64,000 nucleotides of DNA from Leptospira licerasiae serovar Varillal str. VAR 010 (GCF_000244755.1 NZ_AHOO02000005.1:744001-808000); one strand, 5' to 3'; counted from the stretch's first letter, positions 30,724 through 41,123 are shown. Notes: generated by a model not told the origin, from the letters alone. Made by a program: numbers and translations.

Positions 30724-31875
30724 CTAAAAAAACTGGTCCCGCTCCCTCTTGGGAGCGGGATATTACTCTACCTTTTACTCTTCTCCACATCCAGATTCAG
30801 CCAAAACACTCCTCCTGTTTATGCAAAAGTACTTTGTATTAACTCTCCGGAAGGTTGTGAATGCAAGTTTCCCGAAAGGGAGCAAGGAATTCGTGTATTT
30901 CATGGAGAAGCTGTCATCTTAGAAGACCCAATCTCCAAAACCGAAACCTCAAAGATACGCCGCTCTAAGGATTCCTGCATCTATCCAAGGACAAATTTGA
31001 AACCTTTGGCTTACCAACACTCATTTCGACCGATGCAGACGTCTCTGGACCATTCTCCTAAGCCTTTAGAAAGATTTCTCTCCCAAGAAGACCTGGAACG
31101 TTTGTCGGAATTCCAACCAACGAGTTTGGGAGCATATTATCCGACCTATTATCATTTAGCATTGGAAGAAGCATTTCCAGGAACAGAAGTGGCGGCATAT
31201 TCTCCTTCCGGAAAAGAGATCGGCAGAGCATCCGCTACATTCTTAGAACAAGTTCGCTGGGAAGGTTCCGGAATAGCAAAGGATGGAAAGAAATACCATT
31301 TCGCAGGAGAAGGAAAATATGAACTCTATGATCTGGAATGGGGTTGGGGTGCCGGATATAATTACCAGGTGTTTCCATATCGCACCTTAGCTGTGAGTTT
31401 TAAAGATCTATGTGAAAAGATCGGGTCTAAAATTTCTTCCTGTAATAAGTCCAAGGTGATCGGTGCGCTTGCATTCATTCCCAGGATTAAAGAGAAGAAG
31501 ATCAAAATGCAGAATGGAAAGTACCATGACGGGTACTTCTGTTTAAACGATACAGGGTCGCCCCTGTACATCCGAGACGATAGAATGGATATGTTTGTAG
31601 GAGTACATGGAGGAGGAAGTCCTTATCAACCCCAGGAACTTTCCAGAAATCTGTTTTTAGATGCCGGGATTGCTCCTCTTTATCCTTCCGATTGGAAATT
31701 GTACAGCTCCGAAAAGGAAAGATTTTGGTGTCCTAAGGAAAAACTTCCGCGAAATCCTTTCTCTCCCTTAGAATCGGAATGCAAACTGGATTATCACGCA
31801 CAAGCTCCTGAAAAGGGGATGGAGATGAAGATCTTTTTCCGCAAGGATGGGAGTTTGGTCCGTTGTAGGACGTGA
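30712..31875 (+). CDS. Secreted 3D-domain-like protein
   Basis: Up to 387 residues. A hydrophobic export segment (SGILLYLLLFSTS) precedes a Cys-containing region (CINSPEGCECKF). Near residue 280 lies NDTGSPLYIRDDRMDMFVG, which resembles the three-Asp '3D' domain of MltA-type lytic transglycosylases, so a cell-wall role is possible. No ATG or GTG is in frame before about residue 107. The only early start is TTG at 30712, directly after the previous stop and inside its terminator, with the hairpin 30737-30760 over codons 9-17. Translation start and expression are therefore uncertain, though the coding character of the N-terminus looks real. Confidence 0.6.
   Translation: MLFFLKKLVPLPLGSGILLYLLLFSTSRFSQNTPPVYAKVLCINSPEGCECKFPEREQGIRVFHGEAVILEDPISKTETSKIRRSKDSCIYPRTNLKPLAYQHSFRPMQTSLDHSPKPLERFLSQEDLERLSEFQPTSLGAYYPTYYHLALEEAFPGTEVAAYSPSGKEIGRASATFLEQVRWEGSGIAKDGKKYHFAGEGKYELYDLEWGWGAGYNYQVFPYRTLAVSFKDLCEKIGSKISSCNKSKVIGALAFIPRIKEKKIKMQNGKYHDGYFCLNDTGSPLYIRDDRMDMFVGVHGGGSPYQPQELSRNLFLDAGIAPLYPSDWKLYSSEKERFWCPKEKLPRNPFSPLESECKLDYHAQAPEKGMEMKIFFRKDGSLVRCRT
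30737..30760. repeat. Perfect 10-bp hairpin in the 5' end of the 3D-domain gene
   Basis: TCCCGCTCCC (30737-30746) / GGGAGCGGGA (30751-30760) with a TCTT loop. It has no T-run on the plus strand; on the minus strand seven T follow after four bases. It is strong enough to affect translation or act as a second terminator. Confidence 0.6.
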
Positions 31876-31888
31876 TCCGGATCGATCA

Positions 31889-32437
31889 ATGGCTACTATA
31901 TTCTCCCACCCTGCAGTACCTATCTCTCTCTTTTTATTCTTCGGGAAAAAGAAGATCCCTCTAATACTTGCAGTTTTTGGAATATTCTTCTCTATTCTTC
32001 CCGATTTTGACGTAGTCGCCTTTAAATTCGGGGTTCCGTACGAAAGTGATTGGGGTCATAGAGGGTTTACTCATTCTATCTTATTTGCTTTGATCATGTC
32101 CTGTATTGTTGCATTTTTCAGGACCAAACTGAAGGCAAGCTGGCTTGCCATCTTTTTATTTTTATTCGTATCCTTGATCTCTCATGGAGTATTGGACGCA
32201 ATGACCACAGGTGGTTTAGGAGTTGGGTTTTTTATCCCTTGGAGTTCTGAAAGATTTTTTTTCGAGTTCCGGCCGATTAGAGTCTCTCCTATCGGCCCTA
32301 GAAATTTTTTTACGGCGAGAGGTTGGGTTGTGATCCAATCGGAACTGATTTGGATTTGGGTCCCGGCGGTTTTGGTTTCCGGGACCGGTGTTTTAATGAG
32401 AAGGTTTGTCTTTAAAGATCGATCACTGAACCACTAA
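31889..32437 (+). CDS. YdjM-like membrane-bound metal-dependent hydrolase family protein
   Basis: From the ATG at 31889 the protein has 182 residues, beginning MATIFSHPAVPISL. Family marks are an early His, LPDFDVV (about residue 47), then WGHRGFTHSI (about residue 65), with several membrane segments, as in YdjM/LexA-regulated inner-membrane proteins. An upstream in-frame ATG at 31847 would overlap the preceding gene and adds unconserved-looking sequence. Hydrolase activity is a family label with little direct proof. The 3' end overlaps the convergent M48 gene by 15 bases. Confidence 0.75.
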   Translation: MATIFSHPAVPISLFLFFGKKKIPLILAVFGIFFSILPDFDVVAFKFGVPYESDWGHRGFTHSILFALIMSCIVAFFRTKLKASWLAIFLFLFVSLISHGVLDAMTTGGLGVGFFIPWSSERFFFEFRPIRVSPIGPRNFFTARGWVVIQSELIWIWVPAVLVSGTGVLMRRFVFKDRSLNH

Positions 32438-34429
32438 AAGATCTATCTTTCCGTGTTTATTATATTTCACGAAAGCCTTTCCTTTTTCGTAGTAGTCGTG
32501 ATACTCGCCTTGCTTTCGGAATTTAGAACCCAAAAGTTTTTCCGCAGCCGGTTTAGAAGATCCAACCGTGATCCCTTGTCCCAAGCCAGGACTAGCATCT
32601 CCTACGACGTTTACCTGTACTACGGTTCCCATATCTAAGATGAACGCGGTCTCTTTGTTATCGTATTCGAAATATTCCAAGCCGCTTTTCTTATCCGTTT
32701 TGATACGAGTTGGTTTTCCCCAGTTTTTCAAAAGATCTTCTAACTTGTCTCCCGGACCTACCCCACCCACTTTAAAAGCATTCACTTCGTTTGGAGCCGT
32801 AGGAGCAGTCAGTTCAATCGAATGGATCTTGGCTAATACCTTTGCCCAACCGGAAGTGGAATCGTAATTTGTCAGATAATAACTCGCGAGTCCTTTGGAC
32901 TTTGGATCTACTGCAGAATAAGATTCTACCAGTGCAATGTTTAAAATAGGGGTAAAGTTCTCATAAATATAATCAGGATCCACTTGTTGTTTTTGAGCGG
33001 TGGATTGACCGATTGTTCTCAGATACTGAGCTATCTGAGGGTTGTTCCCACTTTGAGAAGCAAGAGTTCTGATTTTCTGATCGATAGAAAGTGCGAGACG
33101 ATTGAAAAGTTCCTTTGCTTCTTCTTTTTTATCCGTCCAGAAAAGAACTACTCCCAAGTTGTTTGCTAATGCAACAGTTCCTTCCGCTTGGAAAGCTTGG
33201 TTTGCAACATTAACTGCTACATCCAGATCTTTCTCGTCTGCGGAATATGAAAGTAATACCGCATAGTTAGATAGAAAGTAAGGATCGTCCGTTTTTACGA
33301 TCACTTCTCTGTATGCTTTGAGCGCTCGATTGTATGCTGCCTCGTTTCCTGGAACGATCCTCATAACTGCACGTTTACTTTTGTCCGGTGGAAACACCAT
33401 AGTGTCTCTGAAAGAAGGCATATCTAACACAGGCTTTAATTTTAATTCTTCGTTAGAAGCGGTCGCCATCCAAATCTTGTGCATACAAACCGCAAGAGCT
33501 TTGCTCAAATAAGTATTCTCGGGAAATTTTTTGAGTCCGTCTTCTAAGTTGGATCTTGCTTCGTCTAAGTTCCTTCCTAATTGGATATCATCGAAAGTTT
33601 TTTCCATCTTAGCTAAGAAGCTGTACAGTTCTTGTTTATCCGTCTTGAGTCTGGATAATCTCTCGTTTGGAGAAGGGTGACTGGAGAAATAATGTGAGCC
33701 GATCAATTCAGGCCTGGTTTTATCCGCTTTAGAAGAAGCTAATGCTTCTTTATAAGATTGTTCCACCTCGTTCAAGGTTTGGAGAGTGATTAGCATGAAG
33801 TCTCCGCCGTAACCTGCCTTGTCTAACAAGAACAATCCTGTTTGGTCTGCGTCCAGCTCTTGCTCTTGAGAGAATTTACTGTTTTCCAAAAATGCTTTTC
33901 CAGACGGCTCATCTTTAAGTGCATAAAACTTTTTTACACTATTGAAAACATGTCTATTATAGAAGTGAGCTAACTCGTGAGATAGGACTCCTGCGATATA
34001 TCTTTCACGATGGAAGTCCAACTTTTGGGCTGCATCCGCTTCTTTTTGTTTTATTATCTCATCGAGTGAATCCAAAGCGCCGGAGTGAATGCAGAATTGT
34101 CCGCCTGCCATCGCAAACGCGTTGAAGCTAGGTTCCTTTACGATTTTATAAACTAGAGGAAAAGGAGGGTTTCCTGAATTTTTGGAAAGTTTTCCGAAAG
34201 CTTTGTCTATCGGTTTCTTCCAGCCTTTATGATCCGCGAGTACTGTCTTGGACTTGATCAGATTGGTGAACTGCACGTTACTCTGTCTTACTAACTGTGC
34301 ATATAATTCCGCGTCGAATTCTCCCGGTTTACTTTGAGAAAAAATTGGGGAGCCCGAGAAGGATACTAAACCTAAAACCACCAATAATTTCAGGACATAA
34401 GGGCGAACCGAATTCGAAAGATCGATCAT
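32423..34429 (-). CDS. M48-family metalloprotease with repeat region
   Basis: A 668-residue protein with an N-terminal export signal (VLGLVSFSGSPIFSQ). The zinc motif HELAH is in GVLSHELAHFYNRH (about residue 151), with the downstream glutamate probably in QEQELDADQTG. A helical TPR-like region covers about residues 280-480. The C-terminal domain (DKLEDLLKNWGKPTRI... KAFVKYNKHGKID) resembles the SmpA-like repeat found in other Leptospira proteins. It is probably a periplasmic protease or chaperone similar in layout to BepA. It converges with the YdjM-like gene. Confidence 0.82.
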   Translation of the reverse strand: MIDLSNSVRPYVLKLLVVLGLVSFSGSPIFSQSKPGEFDAELYAQLVRQSNVQFTNLIKSKTVLADHKGWKKPIDKAFGKLSKNSGNPPFPLVYKIVKEPSFNAFAMAGGQFCIHSGALDSLDEIIKQKEADAAQKLDFHRERYIAGVLSHELAHFYNRHVFNSVKKFYALKDEPSGKAFLENSKFSQEQELDADQTGLFLLDKAGYGGDFMLITLQTLNEVEQSYKEALASSKADKTRPELIGSHYFSSHPSPNERLSRLKTDKQELYSFLAKMEKTFDDIQLGRNLDEARSNLEDGLKKFPENTYLSKALAVCMHKIWMATASNEELKLKPVLDMPSFRDTMVFPPDKSKRAVMRIVPGNEAAYNRALKAYREVIVKTDDPYFLSNYAVLLSYSADEKDLDVAVNVANQAFQAEGTVALANNLGVVLFWTDKKEEAKELFNRLALSIDQKIRTLASQSGNNPQIAQYLRTIGQSTAQKQQVDPDYIYENFTPILNIALVESYSAVDPKSKGLASYYLTNYDSTSGWAKVLAKIHSIELTAPTAPNEVNAFKVGGVGPGDKLEDLLKNWGKPTRIKTDKKSGLEYFEYDNKETAFILDMGTVVQVNVVGDASPGLGQGITVGSSKPAAEKLLGSKFRKQGEYHDYYEKGKAFVKYNKHGKIDLLVVQ

Positions 34430-34546
34430 AAGAAAAACCTCTTGAGGAGAGAAAACTATCTGCTATTAAACGAATGTCAACTCTGAAAGGTTTAAAAAGT
34501 GAAGTGAAATTTTTTGAGCGAAAAACCGGTTTGGTGGACTTTTAAA

Positions 34547-35416
34547 TTAGGCAGCGATGGAATGATCGATCAGAATTAAAATATTGATCAAAAATAAGTG
34601 AAGAATGCTAAAGAAGAAAAATCCCCTCGCAAATTTCGGTTCTGGGTTCTGGAACAATTTTACGGAAAGATAAAGTATGGAGATGCTCAACGCCACGGAA
34701 GAGATCATATACAGCCAACCCATGGAAGGTTCCGCCCAATAGAACGCGATCACTGATCCCACATACAGAATCGTATAAAACAAAATAGAACGTCCTGTTT
34801 CCTTTACACCTTTCACAACCGGGAGCATAGGAAAATTCGCGTCGCTATAATCTTCTTTCAAGAAGATTGCGAGCGCCCAGAAGTGAGCAGGAGTCCAGAG
34901 AAAGATCATCAGGAATAATATCCACGCAGGCAGAGGTAAAGAATTGCTAACCGCAGCATAACCTATTAGAGGCCCTACACAACCTGCTACTCCACCAATT
35001 ACGATATTCTGATGAGTCCTCGGTTTTAAAAGAATTGTATAAAGAAAAACGTAAGCGAGAAGTGCTGCAAATGCACATATTGCTGTCAGCAAATTCGCAA
35101 AATAATATAAGATCCAAAATGCTGCGAAAGTCATCGCAAATCCCGCGATCCAAGCTTGAGCAACACTTATCCTTCCGGCAGGAAGTGGACGATTCGCAGT
35201 CCGTTTCATTTTAGAATCTCTGTCTATTTCTATGATCTGGTTAAAGACAAAAGATGCGGAAGACATCAAAAAAGTCCCAAGCATTGTCATAAAAACCAAA
35301 AGTGTACTTGGTGCAGAAGAGCCGCCCAGGTATAAACCCGGTACAGCAGTAGCTAATACCAGTGAACTCACCCTTGGTTTGATCATTTGGTTCCAGTCTG
35401 AAAGAAAACTATTCAT
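34547..35416 (-). CDS. ctaB: Protoheme IX farnesyltransferase (heme O synthase)
   Basis: A 289-residue UbiA-superfamily membrane prenyltransferase with the prenyl-diphosphate-binding motif [20 protein letters not shown] (about residue 60) and a second Asp-containing loop near [11 protein letters not shown]. It converts heme b to heme O, the first step toward heme A. It is five bases downstream of ctaA and back to back with the caa3 oxidase genes that need heme A. Confidence 0.95.
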   Translation of the reverse strand: MNSFLSDWNQMIKPRVSSLVLATAVPGLYLGGSSAPSTLLVFMTMLGTFLMSSASFVFNQIIEIDRDSKMKRTANRPLPAGRISVAQAWIAGFAMTFAAFWILYYFANLLTAICAFAALLAYVFLYTILLKPRTHQNIVIGGVAGCVGPLIGYAAVSNSLPLPAWILFLMIFLWTPAHFWALAIFLKEDYSDANFPMLPVVKGVKETGRSILFYTILYVGSVIAFYWAEPSMGWLYMISSVALSISILYLSVKLFQNPEPKFARGFFFFSILHLFLINILILIDHSIAA

Positions 35417-35421
35417 TCTAT

Positions 35422-36360
35422 TTAGGAAACCTTACTCTTAGAAAGCTCGGAAGCTCTCTGCACCCAAACTGCATACATGGATAAGAAAAGAAGAATGGCC
35501 ACGCCGGTATGGGCGGCTGTCACTAATTTAGGGAGCTTCATATATACGTTTACAATTCCCAATCCTATCTGTATGAGCAGCAGAATGATCGCCGTTCTAA
35601 CGTATTTTTTAGTCTCCGCGGAGAATCCTTTGAATATTCCGTAAAGGTTTATTAGAAGAATATAAAATGCAACCAAATAGGCGCCCAATCTGTGTTGTAC
35701 TTGAATCTGAACTTTGGGTTCCGGGACGGAAGGTATCCATTCTCCGTTACAAGTCGGGAACTCTAAACAAGCGAGCCCTGCATAGTTGGAACTTACTCTT
35801 CCCCCTAAAATGATTTGGAAGAAGATCAACAATACTCCGATCAGCAGAGGGATTTGGTCCTTCTGCAATAAACTATTCTTTGTTAAAAACTCATTTGAAT
35901 CGGTGGAATTTGCAAGATAGCGCGCTTTAAAAGTCGCGGTAACTATACAAAGTAAGAATAAAATAGCATTCAATAAATGGAGATTTACGGTAGCAGGATC
36001 CAATGAAAGAAGAACTGTCAAACCCCCCAGAGTAACTTGAGAAGCGATCAGTAGGATCCCTATGATAAAATAACCTAGAAAAGGTTTTCTAAGTTCCGGA
36101 ACGATTGCGGTCCAGATAGTTCCAGCAATGAGCACAATTCCTAAAAATCCGGAATAATATCTATGTCCGACTTCCATAAAAATATTAAAATCGAAGTCCG
36201 GAAAAATTTTGCCGAAACAAAAAGGCCAATCAGGACAAGCGAGTCCCGAGTCAGTGGCTCGAACAAGCGGTCCGTACAATAAATTTAGAAAAATTAAAAC
36301 TGAATACAGGACCAGAAAGAGAGAAAACTTTCTGAAATGAGAATAAGTAGAAGCGATCAT
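35422..36360 (-). CDS. ctaA: Heme A synthase (CtaA/Cox15)
   Basis: A 312-residue membrane protein with eight hydrophobic segments and the repeated family motif: [15 protein letters not shown] in the first half and [15 protein letters not shown] in the second, each with a cysteine pair. Heme-ligand histidines are seen in [18 protein letters not shown] and VQHRLGAY. It oxidises heme O to heme A in the inner membrane. It heads the ctaA-ctaB unit, divergent from the cox operon. Confidence 0.93.
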   Translation of the reverse strand: MIASTYSHFRKFSLFLVLYSVLIFLNLLYGPLVRATDSGLACPDWPFCFGKIFPDFDFNIFMEVGHRYYSGFLGIVLIAGTIWTAIVPELRKPFLGYFIIGILLIASQVTLGGLTVLLSLDPATVNLHLLNAILFLLCIVTATFKARYLANSTDSNEFLTKNSLLQKDQIPLLIGVLLIFFQIILGGRVSSNYAGLACLEFPTCNGEWIPSVPEPKVQIQVQHRLGAYLVAFYILLINLYGIFKGFSAETKKYVRTAIILLLIQIGLGIVNVYMKLPKLVTAAHTGVAILLFLSMYAVWVQRASELSKSKVS

Positions 36361-36682
36361 TCTGTTTTTTCGGAGGATCCGAGCTCTTCTTTACCATACT
36401 TGAGCGCGATTGATTTGGGGCAAGAGATTTGATGTTTGAAAATCGAAAGCTTCCATTTTGATCTGAGACTAATTCTCATGCAAAATGCATTTTAAGATTC
36501 TGAAGAACGAACGTTCTAATACCCGACCTTCGGTCAGAAGCTTTTTATGTCCGTTCTAAATGCTTGAAAAGACTGAAAAGCAAAAACGCTTTCAAAAAAA
36601 GGACAGGTCTTCAAAACTGGTTGGTATCTTTCGCTTTTTACAAAAGTGAAACGTTTTTTTCTGATACTTTAGGAGTCATTCC
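36361..36682. other. Divergent regulatory region, ctaA versus cox operon
   Basis: A 322-base gap. It includes the palindrome at 36505-36516, a further CGTTCTAA half-site near 36554, a short hairpin GACC-TTC-GGTC near 36524-36535, and an A-rich stretch before the first cox gene. No -35/-10 pair was convincing. Confidence 0.45.
36505..36516. promoter_or_regulatory. Palindromic operator-like site GAACG-AA-CGTTC
   Basis: GAACGAACGTTC, extended by one further pair to A...T (36504-36517), giving 6-base arms around AA. It has the same arms as the site at 11933-11944. It is about 145 bases from ctaA and about 165 bases from the first cox gene. Confidence 0.45.
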
Positions 36683-36841
36683 ATGAGCCAAAACGGAGAC
36701 CATTACAACAAGGCAGGTTTTTGGACATTCGTGGTCGTATTGACCGCAAACATTCTTTATTTCGTTTATCTTACTGCGTTCCATAAAGGTGTTAAAGATT
36801 ATAACGAAGTAGTTCCTTCCCACACTTCGGCAGCGAAGTAA
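36683..36841 (+). CDS. 52-aa single-pass membrane protein at head of cox operon
   Basis: The ATG at 36683 follows AGGAG at good distance (8 bases). The product begins MSQNGDHYNKAGFW, has one hydrophobic segment (FVVVLTANILYFVYLTAF) and ends in a polar tail (VVPSHTSAAK). It lies 23 bases before the SCO gene, at the head of the oxidase operon. Small single-helix subunits are common in caa3- and aa3-type oxidases, so it is likely a subunit or assembly factor; I cannot place it in a named family. It is too short for most automatic ORF cut-offs. Confidence 0.7.
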   Translation: MSQNGDHYNKAGFWTFVVVLTANILYFVYLTAFHKGVKDYNEVVPSHTSAAK

Positions 36842-36864
36842 GGAAAGAATCCGGGAATAAAACC

Positions 36865-37710
36865 TTGTTCTCCTCCAATCATCCGCAGCGTTTTTCTAAA
36901 GGTGCTGCGGCTCTAATTTTTTTTCTACCATTCCTATCCGTTCTATCCTTCGATACCGAAAGAGAACTACCTGCGCATGCAGTTCCTCCTGAGCTCGAAG
37001 GTGTAGGTCTGGAAGAAAAATTAGGAAACCATATAGATACTAATTTATCTTTCGTAGATGAGCAAGGTAAACAAGTCCGCATAGGCGACTATCTGAAAGA
37101 AGGAAAGCCGCTTCTTCTAACCTTAGTATATTATAGATGTCCTACTCTCTGCAGTCTTTATCTAAATGAGATCTCAACCGCTCTCAAAGAACTGAATTTA
37201 GAAGTCGGAAAAGAATTTAATTACGTAGCAGTAAGCTTCGATCCGAAAGAAAAACCTGATCTTGCAAAAGCGAAAAAAGAAGTATATGTGAAAGATTATG
37301 GAAGAGGGGACGGCTCCGGCTGGAGTTTTTTAACCGGAAACGATCCTGAAATAAAGGCTTTGGCTTCCAGCCTAGGTTTTACCTATAAATGGAATCCTTA
37401 TAACGATCAATGGGTGCATGTTTCCGTTGCCTATGTGATTACCCCGGAAGGGCAAATTTCCAGGTATTTAAAAGGCATTCCGATGGAAGAAAGGACTCTC
37501 AGATTATCTCTCGTAGAGGCTGGAAACGGTAAAATCGGCGATTTGACTGACAGTGTTGCCCTTTTTTGCTTCCAATTTGATCCATCCAAAAATAGGTATA
37601 CATTATACGCATTCAATATCATGCGAATCGGCGGTTTTCTCACCGTCGTTATCCTTGCAGCGTTCTTATTCCGCTTTTGGAAGAAACAAAACTCGTCTAG
37701 TACAGTATAA
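36865..37710 (+). CDS. SCO1/SenC copper chaperone for cytochrome oxidase
   Basis: A 281-residue protein from a TTG start. An N-terminal membrane segment (AAALIFFLPFLSVLSF) precedes a thioredoxin-like domain with the copper-binding CPTLC (YYRCPTLCSLY, about residue 93) and the distal histidine in WVHVSVAYVI (about residue 183). A C-terminal membrane segment (MRIGGFLTVVILAAFLF) is an addition to the usual single anchor. It delivers copper to the CuA site of CoxB, encoded 26 bases downstream. Confidence 0.88.
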   Translation: MFSSNHPQRFSKGAAALIFFLPFLSVLSFDTERELPAHAVPPELEGVGLEEKLGNHIDTNLSFVDEQGKQVRIGDYLKEGKPLLLTLVYYRCPTLCSLYLNEISTALKELNLEVGKEFNYVAVSFDPKEKPDLAKAKKEVYVKDYGRGDGSGWSFLTGNDPEIKALASSLGFTYKWNPYNDQWVHVSVAYVITPEGQISRYLKGIPMEERTLRLSLVEAGNGKIGDLTDSVALFCFQFDPSKNRYTLYAFNIMRIGGFLTVVILAAFLFRFWKKQNSSSTV

Positions 37711-37736
37711 AAAAAGGAAGGAGTGATTTCGATCCG

Positions 37737-38762
37737 ATGAACTGGTTCTCTTTTATTACGGCGACAAGCTTCATGCCGGTTCCAGCGACTAAAGAATCGG
37801 GAGATGTAGACAACCTCTATATCTTTCTTCTTGTTTCGGGCCTTATCTCTTTTATCATTCTCATTGGGGGAATGGTAATATTCATTTTCAAGTATAGAAG
37901 GAAATCTGAAGATCAGAAAAGTGCTTACATCACGCACAACACTCTTGCTGAGTTTCTTTGGTCCTTCATACCTTTCGTGATCATGATGGTCATCTTCGCT
38001 TGGGGATGGAGCGTGTTTCATGATCTTCGCCGAGTCGGAGAGAAAGGTGATGTTGAGGTTCACGTTACTGCTCGTCAGTGGGCTTGGACTTTCAAATACG
38101 CGAATGATATCGAGATCAATAGCCCTAGCGACAAAAAGTTAGTAGCTGACGATCCGGATTCTACTCTTCTCAAACCTGAGGTCGTGGTAGTTCCGGTTGG
38201 CAAAACCATTCGTTTCATTCTTACTTCAGATGACGTTCTGCATAGCTTCTATGTTCCTGCATTCAGGAACAAAATGGATGCGGTTCCCGGCAGAAGAACT
38301 ACTTTCACTTTCACTCCGATTGAGAAAGGGGACTTCACAGTATTCTGTACAGAGTATTGCGGAACTAAACACTCCAATATGATGGCTACGATTCGTGTGG
38401 TGGACGGAGAGCAATTCGCTGCTTGGCAGGCCGAAAAACTCGCTGCTTCTGCCGGCGCGAGCACAAGAGGACCTGCGGAAAGGGGAGAAGCTCTTTTCAA
38501 AGGAAGCCTTGGATGTAGCGGATGTCACTCCATCGATGGATCCAGGATTGTTGGACCGACCTTCAAAGGTCTTTATGGCAATAAGAGAGAATTCGCAGAC
38601 GGTTCTTCCGTAACTGCGGACGACGCTTATATCAAACAATCCATCCTTGTTCCTACAGCTAAGATCGTAGCTGGATTCCCTCCTGCGATGTCTTCCTTTC
38701 AAGGAAGGATCAAAGAGGACGAGATCAAGGACATCATCGAATTCATTAAGACGCTTAAATAG
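37737..38762 (+). CDS. coxB: Cytochrome c oxidase subunit II with fused cytochrome c (caa3 type)
   Basis: A 341-residue protein. Two membrane helices (about residues 28-50 and 75-95) precede the cupredoxin domain. CuA ligands are visible as [14 protein letters not shown] (about residues 203-216), with the upstream His in DVLHSF. A C-terminal class I cytochrome c domain follows, with heme motif CSGCH (about residue 258) and a Met ligand probably in PPAMSSF. This fusion defines caa3 oxidases, in which the enzyme accepts electrons through its own heme c. A good AAGGAG precedes the ATG. Confidence 0.96.
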   Translation: MNWFSFITATSFMPVPATKESGDVDNLYIFLLVSGLISFIILIGGMVIFIFKYRRKSEDQKSAYITHNTLAEFLWSFIPFVIMMVIFAWGWSVFHDLRRVGEKGDVEVHVTARQWAWTFKYANDIEINSPSDKKLVADDPDSTLLKPEVVVVPVGKTIRFILTSDDVLHSFYVPAFRNKMDAVPGRRTTFTFTPIEKGDFTVFCTEYCGTKHSNMMATIRVVDGEQFAAWQAEKLAASAGASTRGPAERGEALFKGSLGCSGCHSIDGSRIVGPTFKGLYGNKREFADGSSVTADDAYIKQSILVPTAKIVAGFPPAMSSFQGRIKEDEIKDIIEFIKTLK

Positions 38763-38773
38763 GATTACGGACA

Positions 38774-40357
38774 ATGGCCCACGAGCAACATAATTACCTG
38801 AATCACCAAAAGGGGATTTGGTCCTGGCTTACTACCTTAGATCATAAGCGTATCGGGATCATGTACTTTATCGCGATCATGAGCTTCTTCTTCTTAGGAG
38901 GAATTTTCGCTTTATTAGTTCGCGCAGAATTATTCACACCGGGAAAGACCCTTTTTTCCGCAGACGTTTATAACAGAATGATGACCTACCATGGAGCCAT
39001 TATGGTGTTCATGGTAATCGTTCCTGGTATTCCTGCAATTTTCGGAAACTTCGTTCTTCCGATCATGATCGGAGCAAAAGACGTAGCTTTCCCTAGATTG
39101 AATCTAATGAGCTGGTACATGCTAATGATCGGCGCTGCGATCACCGGCTCCACTCTGTTTATGCAAAACGTAGATACCGGTTGGACCTTCTACACTCCAT
39201 ATTCTTCCATTAAAACTGGAATGGGTGTGATTCCGATGGTTCTCGGAGTATTCATCATTGGATTCTCCTCCATTTTGACCGGTTTAAACTTTATCGTAAC
39301 CACTCATAAATTAAGAGCACCTGGAATGACCATGAACAGAATTCCTCTCATGGTTTGGGCGCTTTATTCGACTGCGATCCTCCAAGTATTGGCAACTCCA
39401 GTTCTTGCGATCACTCTGCTTCTACTTGTTGCGGAGAAAACTCTCGGAGTGGGGATTTTCGATCCTCAGTTAGGAGGAGATCCGGTACTGTTCCAGCACT
39501 TCTTCTGGTTCTATTCTCACCCTGCGGTTTATATTATGATCCTTCCTGCGATGGGAGTGATTTCCGAGTTGGTTGCTACTTACTCTCGTAAAGTAATCTT
39601 CGGATATACTGCAATTGCTTATTCTTCCTTAGCGATCGCTGGGGTTTCCTTCTTAGTATGGGGACACCACATGTTCGTTTCAGGACAATCCGAGTTTGCG
39701 GGTGTTCTTTTCTCCTTTATCACAATGCTGGTAGGGGTTCCTACTGCGATCAAGTTGTTCAACTGGATCTCGACAATGTATAAAGGAAGCATTCGTCTGG
39801 ATGCTCCAATGTTATACGCGATCGGGTTCATGTTCTTATTCACCATCGGCGGTTTGACCGGAGTGTATCTGGCTTCCACCGGTATGGACGTTCACTTCCA
39901 CGATACCTACTTCGTAGTGGCTCACTTCCATTATGTGATGGTTGGTGGAACTCTGATGGCTCTTATGGGAGCATTGATCTACTGGTTCCCTAAAGTTACC
40001 GGAAAAATTTACAGCGACGTACTCGGAAGAATTTCCTGGGTCTTTATCTTCTCAGGATTTAACGTTACCTTCTTCCCTCAATTCATCTTAGGAAATATGG
40101 GAATGCCTCGTAGATATTACGATTATCTTCCTACATTCACCGAATTAAACCAAATGTCGACTTTCGGATCTTGGTTGATCGGAACGGGATTTTTGATCGG
40201 ACTTTTCGGAGTGATTCATGCACTTCTAAAAGGAAAAGAAGCAGGCAATAATCCTTTCGGAGGAAAAACTTTGGAATGGACTATTCCTTCTCCTCCTCCA
40301 CACGAAAACTTTGAAAAGACCCCAGTACTAACCGGAGGGCCATATGAGTACCGCTAA
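38774..40357 (+). CDS. coxA: Cytochrome c oxidase subunit I (A2-type heme-copper oxidase)
   Basis: A 527-residue protein with about 12 membrane helices. Ligands are visible: YHGAIMVF (low-spin heme His), [10 protein letters not shown] (CuB His and the cross-linked Tyr region), WGHHMFVSG (two CuB His), and [11 protein letters not shown] (heme ligands). In place of the D-channel glutamate of A1 enzymes (HPEVY) it has YSHPAVY, the YS motif of A2-type oxidases such as Rhodothermus and Thermus caa3. It reduces O2 and pumps protons. Confidence 0.96.
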   Translation: MAHEQHNYLNHQKGIWSWLTTLDHKRIGIMYFIAIMSFFFLGGIFALLVRAELFTPGKTLFSADVYNRMMTYHGAIMVFMVIVPGIPAIFGNFVLPIMIGAKDVAFPRLNLMSWYMLMIGAAITGSTLFMQNVDTGWTFYTPYSSIKTGMGVIPMVLGVFIIGFSSILTGLNFIVTTHKLRAPGMTMNRIPLMVWALYSTAILQVLATPVLAITLLLLVAEKTLGVGIFDPQLGGDPVLFQHFFWFYSHPAVYIMILPAMGVISELVATYSRKVIFGYTAIAYSSLAIAGVSFLVWGHHMFVSGQSEFAGVLFSFITMLVGVPTAIKLFNWISTMYKGSIRLDAPMLYAIGFMFLFTIGGLTGVYLASTGMDVHFHDTYFVVAHFHYVMVGGTLMALMGALIYWFPKVTGKIYSDVLGRISWVFIFSGFNVTFFPQFILGNMGMPRRYYDYLPTFTELNQMSTFGSWLIGTGFLIGLFGVIHALLKGKEAGNNPFGGKTLEWTIPSPPPHENFEKTPVLTGGPYEYR

Positions 40358-41123
40358 TCACACAGGTGGTTTTCATCACGCGCATCATTTCGATAGCGCA
40401 GAACATCAATACGAGTCTTCCAAACAAGGGATCTGGTTATTCCTTGTTACGGAAATCCTGATGTTTGGTGGATTATTCGTAGGATATTCCATTTATCATT
40501 CTCTATATCCTCAAGTTTTTCATGCGGGAAGTAAGCAACTTTCCGTTGTCTTGGGTGCAGTGAACACGGTAGTTCTTCTATTCAGCTCCTTCACAATGGC
40601 GCTTGGAATTAACTATGTGCAAAGAGGTATGAAAAATAAGGCGATCATCGCTCTTGCAGTGACTATCGCTTGTGCTGCGATCTTCATGGTCGTAAAGTTT
40701 TTCGAATACACTCACAAGTTCCACGTAGGTACGGTTCCTGGAAAATACGCTTACACTGAAGAGTTAAGCGCTTCCGGCGAAAAGGTAACCAAAGTAGGCG
40801 CACTACTTGCCGAAGCTAACAAACTTAGTGTAGCAGAAAGAGAACACAAACTTCATCTGGACGAGACTGAATACGAACACCTTACCCTTTTGGAAAAAAC
40901 CAAAAACTGGCCTTTGTTCTTCGGATTCTATTTCGTAATGTCAGGTATTCACGGTTTGCACGTTCTTGCAGGTGCATTCCTGATCTTTTGGGTACTTTTG
41001 AAAGTGATCAAAAACCAAGTTGGTCCTGAATACTACACTCCAGTCGAAGGAGTAGGTCTATTTTGGCACGTAGTTGACTTGATCTGGATTTACCTCTTCC
41101 CTCTTCTTTATCTGGTGGGATAG
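40344..41123 (+). CDS. coxC: Cytochrome c oxidase subunit III
   Basis: A 259-residue protein overlapping coxA by 14 bases. Membrane helices and the segments [20 protein letters not shown] and [12 protein letters not shown] identify subunit [20 protein letters not shown] is the typical C-terminus. It carries a hydrophilic insertion of about 60 residues (around 120-180, including [18 protein letters not shown]) between two helices that are usually joined by a short loop. A strong terminator follows. Confidence 0.93.
   Translation: MSTANHTGGFHHAHHFDSAEHQYESSKQGIWLFLVTEILMFGGLFVGYSIYHSLYPQVFHAGSKQLSVVLGAVNTVVLLFSSFTMALGINYVQRGMKNKAIIALAVTIACAAIFMVVKFFEYTHKFHVGTVPGKYAYTEELSASGEKVTKVGALLAEANKLSVAEREHKLHLDETEYEHLTLLEKTKNWPLFFGFYFVMSGIHGLHVLAGAFLIFWVLLKVIKNQVGPEYYTPVEGVGLFWHVVDLIWIYLFPLLYLVG

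Noticed and set aside
37431..38063. 210-residue open frame on the minus strand
   Set aside because: Lies antisense across the SCO/coxB junction, both of which are clearly real; no family features.
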